Below, piece after piece: positions 6,494-13,925 of a DNA stretch of 18,884 nucleotides. The notes beneath the pieces are model-generated. The model saw nothing but the letters and a program-made list of their open reading frames with translations, was not told the origin of the DNA and searched no databases. Source of the DNA: an uncultured Bacillota bacterium (lineage in GTDB: Bacteria; Bacillota_I; Bacilli_A; Izemoplasmatales; UBA1188); assembly GCA_937907585.1 (NCBI GenBank), contig CALCVH010000043.1, positions 1-18,884 on the forward strand, written 5' to 3'. How positions within the stretch are numbered: the stretch's first letter is position 1; every line of letters begins with the position of its first letter. The position numbers and the translations under genes were made by a program.

Positions 6494-7368
6494 ATTTCAA
6501 TTAATTCATATTCTCTTTGTCCAAAACCTAAAAGCGATGCGGCTTCAATAGTATGAATACCATGTCTAGATTCAACTCTCTTAATAAAATGGTCCTTACC
6601 TTTATCGTTAGAATTATAAACTAAATCTAAACATGCTTGATCTATTGCGATAGGATCTAATGATGCGAGTATACCCATATCCTCTAGACAAGGATCTTCT
6701 GCGACGTCACAACAATCACAATCAACTGACATATTGACCATTACATTGATATATGCGCTTCTTCCATTAAAATACTTAGCGACACTAGATGCAGCATCAG
6801 CCATCGCTTCTAAGAATGTATCTTGTGGAGGTAAATCATTCCAAAGATTATACTGATCAAGTGTTCTACCTGCGGAATGGATATACGCTTTACCTTCGCT
6901 TGAAGCACAACCGATTGATAGTTGTTTTAAAGCTCCTCCATATCCGCCCATTGGATGTCCTTTAAAATGGGATATAACAAGTAACCCATCATAGTTTCTT
7001 AAATTTTTACCTATATAGTTTTTCTTTAATACTTTTCCGTTTTCAATTGGAATTTCTAAATATCCATCTTCATCTAATAAATCAACAGAAAAATATTTAT
7101 TCCATCCGTGTTCTTTAAATAGCGCTTTATGTTTTTTTGTTGTATTTCTTGCGCCATCATATGCGGTGTTACATTCAACTATTCTTCCATCAAAATATCT
7201 TACTATTTTTCTATAAAATTCTGGTCTTAAAAAATTCTGATTTCCCATTTCGCCAGAATGAACTTTTATTGCGACTTTTTCGCCTAGATTAACATTTAAT
7301 AATTCAAATAATTTAACCAAGCTTTCCCCTGATATGTTTTTAGTAAAATAGACTTTAGACTTTTCCAT
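6484..7368 (-). CDS. DUF362 domain protein with a CxCC-x6-C cluster
   Basis: A 294-residue cytosolic protein recognisable as DUF362 from SHFKGHPMGGYGGALKQLSIG (about 133-153) and SLDPIAIDQACLDL (236-249). Residues 215-227 carry C217, C219, C220 and C227, spaced as a possible metal or Fe-S site. Many DUF362 proteins are fused to a ferredoxin-type 4Fe-4S domain with CxxCxxC motifs; that domain is absent here. The biochemical role of the family is not established to my knowledge; an electron-transfer or Fe-S-related role is inference. The start is set by CAGGAGAAA upstream of the ATG. It is flanked by terminators on both sides, so it is likely a single-gene unit. Confidence 0.88.
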   Translation of the reverse strand: MEKSKVYFTKNISGESLVKLFELLNVNLGEKVAIKVHSGEMGNQNFLRPEFYRKIVRYFDGRIVECNTAYDGARNTTKKHKALFKEHGWNKYFSVDLLDEDGYLEIPIENGKVLKKNYIGKNLRNYDGLLVISHFKGHPMGGYGGALKQLSIGCASSEGKAYIHSAGRTLDQYNLWNDLPPQDTFLEAMADAASSVAKYFNGRSAYINVMVNMSVDCDCCDVAEDPCLEDMGILASLDPIAIDQACLDLVYNSNDKGKDHFIKRVESRHGIHTIEAASLLGFGQREYELIEIEG

Positions 7369-7392
7369 ATTTAGTATTTCTCCTGCATTTCG

Positions 7393-7401
7393 ATTTTATC
7401 A
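7393..7401 (-). promoter_or_regulatory. Possible extended -10 promoter of the DUF362 gene
   Basis: TGATAAAAT reads as TG-N-TAAAAT (-10 at 7393-7398). No good -35 is visible 16-18 bp upstream. The predicted start (about 7386) coincides with the GCAGGAG ribosome binding site, giving a leader of under 20 nt. Confidence 0.35.
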
Positions 7402-7437
7402 TGACTTTTACATTTAGACTATAAAAATGGTAAAAAA

Positions 7438-7457
7438 TTCAATTATTATTAATTGAA
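7438..7457 (-). terminator. AT-rich inverted repeat with T-tract after the hexosamine kinase gene
   Basis: TTCAATTA and TAATTGAA form a perfect 8-bp stem with a 4-nt loop, followed on the minus strand by TTTTTT. It lies 34 bp after the end of the four-gene operon. The low GC of the stem makes it a weak terminator; it could also be a protein-binding site upstream of the DUF362 gene. Confidence 0.45.
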
Positions 7458-7490
7458 CTTTAACAAAAATATGAATTTATAGTTAATGTA

Positions 7491-8573
7491 TCATAATAAT
7501 TCTTGAATTATTGCGTTCATTTGATCTAATTTATTGATCATATCTTTTCCAAGAATAAGTTGAGACTTAGCTCTAATTAGATTTTGACCTTTATATTTTT
7601 CGTGGAAATATACATCCCCTTCTAAATAGTCAGTTAAAAATCTAGAACCACATTCTAATGTCATAGTGATTGCGCCTAAAGCTAAAGTATCAATCTCATT
7701 TTTAGTTAATGAATCTTTAGTAGTTTTTAAGAATCCTTTAGCGAAAGCTCTAAATTTATCTAGACAAAGATATATTTTAGTTGGATCGCTTTCATCTTCT
7801 CTATTATTAGCTGCGCCAGTTCTTATTGAATCCCCAAAATCGAACCCAGCAAGTCCAGGCATTACAGTATCTAAATCTATTACTGATAATGGTTCATTAG
7901 TTGTTAAGTCAAATAGGACATTATTACATTTTGTATCATTATGAGTAACCCTTAGAGGCAACTCATTATTATTAAGCATTCTAGTCATTCTAGTGCTTAT
8001 TTCTTCTAATTTAAGATATTCATCATATAAATCTTTTACAGATTCAAACCTATTGAATTCATCTTTTTCTTTAGCTTTTTTTAGATTCTCAAATCTACTG
8101 ATAGTATTATGGAAATTTGGTATAGTTTCACTTAATAATGAAGCATTGAAATTAGATAATTGGCATTGGAAATTACCGAACGCATATCCACAATTCTCAA
8201 TAATATCCATATTATCCATCACATTGTATGTTAAAGAATGAGTTATGTAGTGATACATTCTCCAATATTCATTTTCACTATCTATAACATAGTAGTTACC
8301 ATCTAAAGCCTTAATAAAAGATAATACATATCTATCAACAGGCATATTCTTTCTAGTTAGTTCATTTCTAATATGTGTTGTGGTGAGAATAATATTGTTC
8401 ATTAAAGAGACAGGATCTTTAAATACATATTTATTGATTCTCTGCATAATGTATTCTTTATCATCATCAAATTTAACTCTATATGTTACATTTATATGAC
8501 CGATAGTGATGTGTTCTTCTTCAACTATTTTATTATTTATACCAAAAAGCTTAGCTACTTTAGATAAATCCAT
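7491..8573 (-). CDS. N-acetylhexosamine 1-kinase-like phosphotransferase (APH fold)
   Basis: A 360-residue aminoglycoside-phosphotransferase-fold kinase. Near the N-terminus GHINVTYRV (25-33) is the nucleotide loop. HNDTKCNN (211-218) is the catalytic loop and VIDLDTVMPG (231-240) the metal-binding DFG equivalent, followed by FDFGDSIRTGA (244-254). The wording of these motifs matches the NahK/LnpB group, which phosphorylates GlcNAc or GalNAc at C1, rather than antibiotic kinases. Placement directly after galE fits this, since NahK and GalE both act in the lacto-N-biose/galacto-N-biose route. No lacto-N-biose phosphorylase or GalT is in the window, so the substrate is inferred. Ends in TGA, the only TGA stop seen here. 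Last gene of the four-gene operon (10-bp gap; weak TAGGTG ribosome binding site). Confidence 0.75.
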   Translation of the reverse strand: MDLSKVAKLFGINNKIVEEEHITIGHINVTYRVKFDDDKEYIMQRINKYVFKDPVSLMNNIILTTTHIRNELTRKNMPVDRYVLSFIKALDGNYYVIDSENEYWRMYHYITHSLTYNVMDNMDIIENCGYAFGNFQCQLSNFNASLLSETIPNFHNTISRFENLKKAKEKDEFNRFESVKDLYDEYLKLEEISTRMTRMLNNNELPLRVTHNDTKCNNVLFDLTTNEPLSVIDLDTVMPGLAGFDFGDSIRTGAANNREDESDPTKIYLCLDKFRAFAKGFLKTTKDSLTKNEIDTLALGAITMTLECGSRFLTDYLEGDVYFHEKYKGQNLIRAKSQLILGKDMINKLDQMNAIIQELL

Positions 8574-8583
8574 ATCGCACCTA

Positions 8584-9594
8584 TTATTTTTTAATATATA
8601 AATTCTTTTGGAATCTCCAATGATCTTCCATCATTTCATCTATTCCACGGCTTGCGACAAATCCCATTTCTTCTTTAGCTTTAGTTGGATCTGCATAACA
8701 TACCGCAATATCACCAGGACGTCTATCGAAAATCTTATATGGAACTTTCATATTAGACGCTTTTTCAAAAGCCTTCACAACATCTAAAACAGAATATCCA
8801 ATTCCTGTTCCAAGGTTATATATTAATAATCCGTGTACCTTATCTAATTGTTTAATCGCTAAAACATGACCATTAGCCAAATCTGATACGTGGATATAAT
8901 CTCTTACACCAGTTCCATCTTTAGTATCATAATCATTTCCCCAAACTCTTAAGAATGGTCTTATACCAGCCGCAACTTCAGCGATATATGGAACTAAATT
9001 ATTAGGAGTTCCATTTGGTCTTTCACCAATTAATCCGCTCTTATGAGCACCAACTGGATTAAAGTATCTTAATATCGCAATCTCCCATTCATTATCAGAT
9101 TTATATAAATCTTTTAGAATGTATTCAATAAATAATTTAGTTCTTCCATAAGGATTGGTTGCACCTAATGATGTAGTTTCTTTTAGAGGTACTTCTTGGC
9201 TAGTTCCATAAACTGTTGCGCTTGAAGAGAATACAATTCTTTTAACATTGTTCTCTTTCATTACTTCAAGTAACGCAATTGTAGATCCAATATTATTATC
9301 ATAGTAATCGATTGGAATTGTAGTCGATTCACCAACAGCTTTTAATCCAGCGAAATGGATTGCGCCACTTATTTCATTCTCTTTAAATATCTTTCTTAAT
9401 AGTTCTTTATCTCTACAATCTCCGATATAACAAGTTATATCTTTTTTAGTTAATTCTTTTAGTTTATCGAGTGCGTCAATTCTCGAATTAACTAAATTAT
9501 CGATTATAACTGTTTCATATCCAGCTTCATAAAGTTCTACTACAGTATGGCTTCCTATATATCCTAGTCCACCAGTCACAAGAATTTTTTTCAT
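8584..9594 (-). CDS. galE: UDP-glucose 4-epimerase
   Basis: A 336-residue extended short-chain dehydrogenase. GGLGYIGS (8-15) is the NAD-binding glycine motif, FSSSATVYG holds the catalytic serine (123-125), and Y149-GRT-K153 is the YxxxK pair. HFAGLKAVGES, YYDNN and RYFNPVGAH are typical GalE segments. It interconverts UDP-glucose and UDP-galactose; some family members also accept the N-acetyl forms, which would suit the adjacent hexosamine kinase. The ATG at 9592-9594 is preferred over the in-frame GTG at 9609 because GAGGAA lies 7 nt before the ATG. The ATG is one base after the stop of the Cys-Ala protein gene, implying translational coupling. Confidence 0.93.
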   Translation of the reverse strand: MKKILVTGGLGYIGSHTVVELYEAGYETVIIDNLVNSRIDALDKLKELTKKDITCYIGDCRDKELLRKIFKENEISGAIHFAGLKAVGESTTIPIDYYDNNIGSTIALLEVMKENNVKRIVFSSSATVYGTSQEVPLKETTSLGATNPYGRTKLFIEYILKDLYKSDNEWEIAILRYFNPVGAHKSGLIGERPNGTPNNLVPYIAEVAAGIRPFLRVWGNDYDTKDGTGVRDYIHVSDLANGHVLAIKQLDKVHGLLIYNLGTGIGYSVLDVVKAFEKASNMKVPYKIFDRRPGDIAVCYADPTKAKEEMGFVASRGIDEMMEDHWRFQKNLYIKK

Positions 9595-9595
9595 T

Positions 9596-10672
9596 TTAAA
9601 GTTCCTCACTATCTAATTTTTTATATAAATCTTCTGTTTTAACATAAGTATGGTAGAAATCTTTTCTAGAACAGCCAGCTCTTCCTCCACCAGCGCAAGC
9701 ACAGGCACATGCGCAAGCACAGGCACACCCTCCACCACCAGATGAATGTCCTCCTGATGATCCAGATGATGAAATAATTGGCGTTATGACTGTAGGTCTA
9801 GACGCTTTTATAGTCTCTCCATTTCTTTTAACTCCATGATATGGCCTATGCCAGTAGAAATAATGATAATGCCAGTAATAATTTCCAGCGAAGCCAGAAT
9901 ATTCATGGTATCCATCGCTAGAAGCTCTTCTATATAGATATAGCCCTACAAATATTCCTACTACAACTAATAAAAATATTGAAATAAATATGATAAATTC
10001 ACGTGGATCATCCTCATAAGATATATAATCTTGCCATTTCTTAATTTTAGGGAATTGGTCTAGATTATACTTCATATCAACATTTATCGTCTCATTATAG
10101 TTTAAATGAGATTCCCAAATATAGTAATCATCATCTGATGATGTTGCATTGCTATATGTTGATTTTTTTGTTTTTGCCCACTTTACAGTAAGCTTTTCTA
10201 CTTCAATATTCTCAAACCAGCCTGGATTGAATCTATATTCTACCCCTTCATCATTTAAAGTAAATACTCTTTTTTGTAAGAAGCTGAATTCAAATTCAAC
10301 AGTTTGGCCTTTATAATATTTTTTATTAAAGTCAACTCTAACGTATGAGCCATTATCATCATAGTATTTAGCTCTATCAACTATATTTTTATATTGATCA
10401 GCGACTTTTACATTATATACTCTCTTGTTCCAAACGCCTATCTTAACCCATTCTAGCGGACCTTCAGTAGAATCATCTAATACAGTCCATTTAATATGAT
10501 AAGTCATATTTAATGTGGCGTTATCATTTGGTTCAACTATAATAGTATATTCATTAATATAATCAAGTGGTTTAATAGTAGAAGCTTTAACTTTGTTCTT
10601 ATTTAAACTTAAAACAATGATGAGCGCAATTATCATGAACGATAAAATAATGCTTAATAATATCTTTTTCAT
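9596..10672 (-). CDS. Membrane protein with cytosolic (Cys-Ala)6 tail, predicted radical SAM substrate (DUF2207-like)
   Basis: A 358-residue protein. Residues 4-23 are a signal anchor, 30-225 a beta-rich extracellular domain resembling DUF2207, and 226-247 a second membrane helix. The C-terminal ~110 residues should be cytosolic. This tail has an aromatic/His patch (264-279, YYWHYHYFYWHRPYHG), a Ser/Gly linker (301-315), six consecutive Cys-Ala pairs (316-327), GGGRAGC with a seventh Cys (334), then a charged end. The extracellular part has no cysteine. AGGAGCG precedes the ATG, which lies one base after the stop of the radical SAM gene, and galE starts one base after this stop. Tight coupling to a SPASM-type radical SAM enzyme suggests the Cys-Ala segment is modified (thioether crosslinks would be typical) or binds metal. 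The modification is inference; gene and topology are well supported. Confidence 0.85.
   Translation of the reverse strand: MKKILLSIILSFMIIALIIVLSLNKNKVKASTIKPLDYINEYTIIVEPNDNATLNMTYHIKWTVLDDSTEGPLEWVKIGVWNKRVYNVKVADQYKNIVDRAKYYDDNGSYVRVDFNKKYYKGQTVEFEFSFLQKRVFTLNDEGVEYRFNPGWFENIEVEKLTVKWAKTKKSTYSNATSSDDDYYIWESHLNYNETINVDMKYNLDQFPKIKKWQDYISYEDDPREFIIFISIFLLVVVGIFVGLYLYRRASSDGYHEYSGFAGNYYWHYHYFYWHRPYHGVKRNGETIKASRPTVITPIISSSGSSGGHSSGGGGCACACACACACAGGGRAGCSRKDFYHTYVKTEDLYKKLDSEEL
9692..9727 (-). repeat. 18-bp tandem duplication encoding (Cys-Ala)3 twice
   Basis: The unit TGTGCCTGTGCTTGCGCA occurs at 9710-9727, and the adjacent copy (9692-9709) differs only in the last base. Each encodes three Cys-Ala pairs. 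The unit alternates TGT/TGC and GCC/GCT/GCA codons, so the near-identity of the two copies indicates a recent duplication rather than convergent codon choice. GC content is far above the neighbouring sequence. Confidence 0.85.
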
Positions 10673-10673
10673 A

Positions 10674-12020
10674 CTATTCGCTCCTCTTATTTAATGGACA
10701 AATATGTTCATTCTTCATTGATTCTTTTCTGATTTCTTTACATCTTTTACTATTCCAAATTGATTTAAATGATGTATCAAGAATATTTCCAAGTCCGTCC
10801 TCATGTAGCCAAGATTGACATGGAATAACACTTCCATCAGGGGCTATCGCCATGTTGGACATAGCTGCGCCACATGATGGGTCCATAATTTTCATTTTAT
10901 TTAATATTTTAGAATCGATCCATCCAGGGGAAGTAAATGATATTTCACAATCATTATCTTTCGTATACTGATATACGTCTTTTAATATTTCAGTTATTTC
11001 TTCACTGGATAATTTTGTAGTCTTAGACTCTTCAATTCTAGCGTTTCCAGATGGAATTAATCCACTACATGTAAAATATTTAACCCCAAGTTCATGTAAG
11101 AACTTCACAGTCTCTAAATAGTCTTTATTTAAACTACAAAGTGGAGTATTGACGCTCACATCCAGTTTAGCTTCTATAGCGTTTTTTATTCCATTTAGAG
11201 TTTCATTATAGTGATTAGAACCAACTAATAAATTATGTACAGCTTCATTCTTAGAATAGAATGTGACTTGAACGCTATCTAAGCTTGCTTTATAGAGCTT
11301 ATCACAATATTCTTTAGTTAATAGTATTCCATTAGTATTTAATCTAGTAACGAACCATTTAGAATAATCTATTAATTCTATCAAATCATTTCTTAGTGTA
11401 GGTTCTCCACCAGTAAATGTTAACATAGGAACACTTGACTCTTTAAGAATATCAATAATTTTCTTCCATGAAGCAGTATCAAGTTCTTCTACTTCGCTCA
11501 TCTTTTCATTTGATGCATAACAGTGTAAACACCTTTGATTACAATTCCAAGAACCATTCTTCGTCATCGCAGAAACCATCAAATCCATTCTATGAGGCGC
11601 CGACATATATTTAGCGTATTTAGCGATAGATAAATAACCTATCTTTTCATCAGGTTCTTTATTGTTTTTAATCTGTTCAAAAGTTTTTAATATATCTTTT
11701 AAATCTTCTTTTATATATTTTTCATCAGTCTTTTCAAATATCTTTTTAGCTTCACTAATTGTTCTATCAACTATTACATCAATATCTTCAACTGGATCAA
11801 ATTCAGTTAGGTTAACATTATCAATAAATATTTTTAAAAGAACTGCCCAAGATGTCTGAATAGGAAGAATATAATATCCATTAATAATCACAACCCAAGG
11901 CACACCAATTTTAAGTTTTTTAGGCGGAATTAAATGTATTCTAAGTAAGCCAGGTCCTTTAGGGTCTAAAGTAGTATGATATATACTTTCACACTTCAGT
12001 AAATACTCTTTTAGTTTCAT
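10674..12020 (-). CDS. Radical SAM/SPASM-like protein, predicted maturase of the Cys-Ala protein
   Basis: A 448-residue cytosolic protein. Residues ~20-75 (LKIGVPWVVIINGYYILP and on) look like a PqqD/RRE-type peptide-binding domain, though this is weak by eye. The radical SAM core has C160-x3-C164-x2-C167 for the 4Fe-4S cluster and TGGEPTLR (203-210) for SAM binding. The C-terminus has a SPASM-like arrangement: C383, the PDGSVIPC segment with C401, GNILDTSFKSIWNS, C427, and a final C441-PLNKR close to the end. The usual terminal Cys cluster is shortened, so a single or incomplete auxiliary cluster is likely. It is the first gene of the operon, with GAGGAGGG before the ATG. The tight link to a gene encoding six Cys-Ala pairs suggests peptide modification. 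A heme- or cofactor-maturing role is the main alternative. Confidence 0.88.
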   Translation of the reverse strand: MKLKEYLLKCESIYHTTLDPKGPGLLRIHLIPPKKLKIGVPWVVIINGYYILPIQTSWAVLLKIFIDNVNLTEFDPVEDIDVIVDRTISEAKKIFEKTDEKYIKEDLKDILKTFEQIKNNKEPDEKIGYLSIAKYAKYMSAPHRMDLMVSAMTKNGSWNCNQRCLHCYASNEKMSEVEELDTASWKKIIDILKESSVPMLTFTGGEPTLRNDLIELIDYSKWFVTRLNTNGILLTKEYCDKLYKASLDSVQVTFYSKNEAVHNLLVGSNHYNETLNGIKNAIEAKLDVSVNTPLCSLNKDYLETVKFLHELGVKYFTCSGLIPSGNARIEESKTTKLSSEEITEILKDVYQYTKDNDCEISFTSPGWIDSKILNKMKIMDPSCGAAMSNMAIAPDGSVIPCQSWLHEDGLGNILDTSFKSIWNSKRCKEIRKESMKNEHICPLNKRSE

Positions 12021-12047
12021 GATTTCCCTCCTCTATTATTCTACCAC

Positions 12048-12071
12048 ATATTGGATAAATCCAATATTATA
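12048..12071 (-). promoter_or_regulatory. Promoter/operator region of the radical SAM operon
   Basis: ATATTGGA-TTTA-TCCAATAT is an inverted repeat with 8-bp perfect arms (12048-12067). A perfect TATAAT (12066-12071) overlaps its upstream edge but lacks a good -35 (only a T-run). A second option is the extended -10 TGGTAGAAT (TAGAAT at about 12037-12042), which would place the inverted repeat between -35 and -10. With either start the palindrome is positioned to block polymerase. Several A- and T-tracts upstream could act as an UP-like element. Confidence 0.5.
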
Positions 12072-12153
12072 TCTTTATTCATTTTATAAAAAAATCGCTA
12101 TTTTTGGCTTTTTCCTGTTATTTTTTAAAAACTTTCTAAATCCATCATTTTTG

Positions 12154-12182
12154 TTGTATTTTAAGCGCAATTAAGATAAAAT
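12154..12182 (+). promoter_or_regulatory. Candidate promoter of recN
   Basis: TTGTAT (12154-12159), a 17-bp spacer and TAAAAT (12177-12182) end 17 bp before the recN ATG. The start would be near 12189, giving a leader of about 11 nt that includes the GAGGAA site. No LexA-type box (CGAACN4GTTCG) is visible in the divergent region. Confidence 0.4.
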
Positions 12183-12199
12183 TATATTGAGGAATTATT

Positions 12200-13873
12200 A
12201 TGTTACAAAGATTGATTGTTTCTAATTTTGCGATAATTGAAAATATAGATATATCATTTAAAGATGGCTTGACAGTTTTAACTGGTGAAACAGGCGCTGG
12301 AAAAAGCTTAATCATCGATTCATTAAGCTTGTTGTTGGGAGAAAGAGCGCAACTAGAAATGATAAGAACGGGCAGTGACAAAGCTGAAATCACTGGCTAT
12401 TTTAGCGTAAACAATATTCACTTAACTGCGATATTAAATTCATTAAATATTAACGCAATAGATTCAATCATTAAAGTACAAAGAATAATATCTTCAACTA
12501 AAAGCTACATCAAAATAAATGATGTAAATATTTCCTTATCTGATTTAAAGAGAATATCAAAATATTTAGCTGATATACATATGCAGTTTGATATGCAAAA
12601 ACTACTAAATCCAGAAAACTATTTAGAAATAGTAGATGGATTCAAATATGAAAAGACAAGAGAATATCTATCTAAATATCTTGAATCATTAAATAGTTTT
12701 AAAGAAAAAAGAAAAGAGTATTTAGATATTTTAAAGAAAGCGAATGATATAAAAGAAAAACGTGATATATATGATTTTCATTTAAAGGAATTATCTTCTT
12801 TTGGATTAGATATTAATGAAGAGAATAGAATTCAATCAAGAATAGATTATCTAAAGAATTATGATAAGATTTATAGCCTATTAGAAGAGACAAATGCTTT
12901 AATATATGAAGATTTTTTAGATAAGTTATATACTGTTAAAGATAATGCGGAAAAACTATCAGAATATAGTAATAACTTTACTGATAAGGCAGAGAAGCTA
13001 AATGACTATTATTATGAAATTGATAGTATATTTGATGATTTCAAAAAAGAGTTCAGAAATATGGATTATGATCCAAATGAACTAACTGAACTAGAAACAA
13101 GATTAAATGATATTTTAAATATTAAAAAGAAATATAATAAAACTATACCTGAACTAATTGAATATCAAGAAGAACTAAAAAAGATGTTAGATATCGATGA
13201 TAATTTTGATGAAATTATCACTGATATTAAAAACCAAGTTAAAGAACTATATGATAAAACATATTCATTAGGATTAGAACTATCAAAATTAAGAGAGTCT
13301 ATCGCTATATCTATTGAAAAAGAATTAGAAAAGAATATGCTTGATCTAAAGCTAAAAGCGAGATTTAAAGTTCAAATAACTAAGGAAATGAAAGAGGACA
13401 ATTTAGAGGGGTACATATTTAAAGAAAATGGAATAGATAACATAGATTTCTTGATTGAAACAAATATAGGTGAAGGACTAAAGAGCCTATCTAAAACCAT
13501 ATCTGGTGGTGAAGCATCTAGAATCATGTTAGCTTTAAAAGCTCTATTTATCAAATCTCAAAAAATATCTACTGTTATATTCGATGAAATCGATACCGGT
13601 ATAAGTGGTGAAGTTGCGAAGAGAGTTGCGGATAAAATATATGAGATTAGTTTAACTACACAAGTAATATCTATTACCCATCTTCCACAAGTTGCGTCTA
13701 AATCTAAAAATCACTTAAGGATAAGTAAGGAAGTTAAAAACGATAGAACATATACCAAAGTCGAAGAATTATCTCTAGATGAAAAGATAAAAGAAATAGC
13801 GTTAATGATTAGCGGTGGAAAAGTAACTGAAAGCCAATTAGAATACGCTAAAGAAATGATAATGTCTAGCTAA
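12200..13873 (+). CDS. recN: DNA repair protein RecN
   Basis: A 557-residue SMC-like ATPase that acts in double-strand break repair, holding DNA ends and supporting RecA-dependent recombination. MLQRLIVSNFAIIENI is the typical RecN start and GETGAGKS (29-36) is Walker A. A long charged coiled-coil region spans about 150-350. The ABC signature SGGEASR begins at S435, and Walker B is VIFDEIDTGISG (D462-E463). The length agrees with the family (about 550-575), so the gene is complete. GAGGAA precedes the ATG. It is the only long plus-strand gene, transcribed divergently from the radical SAM operon and convergently with the cyclase operon. In Bacillales recN is usually SOS-induced; no matching operator is evident here. 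Confidence 0.96.
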   Translation: MLQRLIVSNFAIIENIDISFKDGLTVLTGETGAGKSLIIDSLSLLLGERAQLEMIRTGSDKAEITGYFSVNNIHLTAILNSLNINAIDSIIKVQRIISSTKSYIKINDVNISLSDLKRISKYLADIHMQFDMQKLLNPENYLEIVDGFKYEKTREYLSKYLESLNSFKEKRKEYLDILKKANDIKEKRDIYDFHLKELSSFGLDINEENRIQSRIDYLKNYDKIYSLLEETNALIYEDFLDKLYTVKDNAEKLSEYSNNFTDKAEKLNDYYYEIDSIFDDFKKEFRNMDYDPNELTELETRLNDILNIKKKYNKTIPELIEYQEELKKMLDIDDNFDEIITDIKNQVKELYDKTYSLGLELSKLRESIAISIEKELEKNMLDLKLKARFKVQITKEMKEDNLEGYIFKENGIDNIDFLIETNIGEGLKSLSKTISGGEASRIMLALKALFIKSQKISTVIFDEIDTGISGEVAKRVADKIYEISLTTQVISITHLPQVASKSKNHLRISKEVKNDRTYTKVEELSLDEKIKEIALMISGGKVTESQLEYAKEMIMSS

Positions 13874-13875
13874 TT

Positions 13876-13911
13876 AAAACACTACATAGTTTTTGCGCTA
13901 TGTAGTGTTTT
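13876..13911. terminator. Bidirectional terminator between recN and the cyclase gene
   Basis: AAAACACTACATAG (13876-13889) and CTATGTAGTGTTTT (13898-13911) form a 14-bp perfect stem with an 8-nt loop and T-runs on both strands. It starts 2 bp after the recN stop and lies 14 bp from the end of the minus-strand cyclase gene. Confidence 0.9.
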
Positions 13912-13925
13912 ATATTGATATATTG

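Noticed and set aside
7491..8573. Aminoglycoside resistance kinase
   Set aside because: The APH fold is shared, but the HNDTKCNN and IDLDTVMPG motifs and the galE neighbour point to the N-acetylhexosamine kinase group.
9595..9609. GTG start five codons upstream for galE
   Set aside because: The ATG at 9594 has GAGGAA at 7 nt and begins the standard MKKILVTGG; the GTG would leave no ribosome binding site.
12145..12393. 82-codon minus-strand ORF across the recN start
   Set aside because: It is the antisense shadow of recN, including Walker A; the recN frame has clear conserved motifs.
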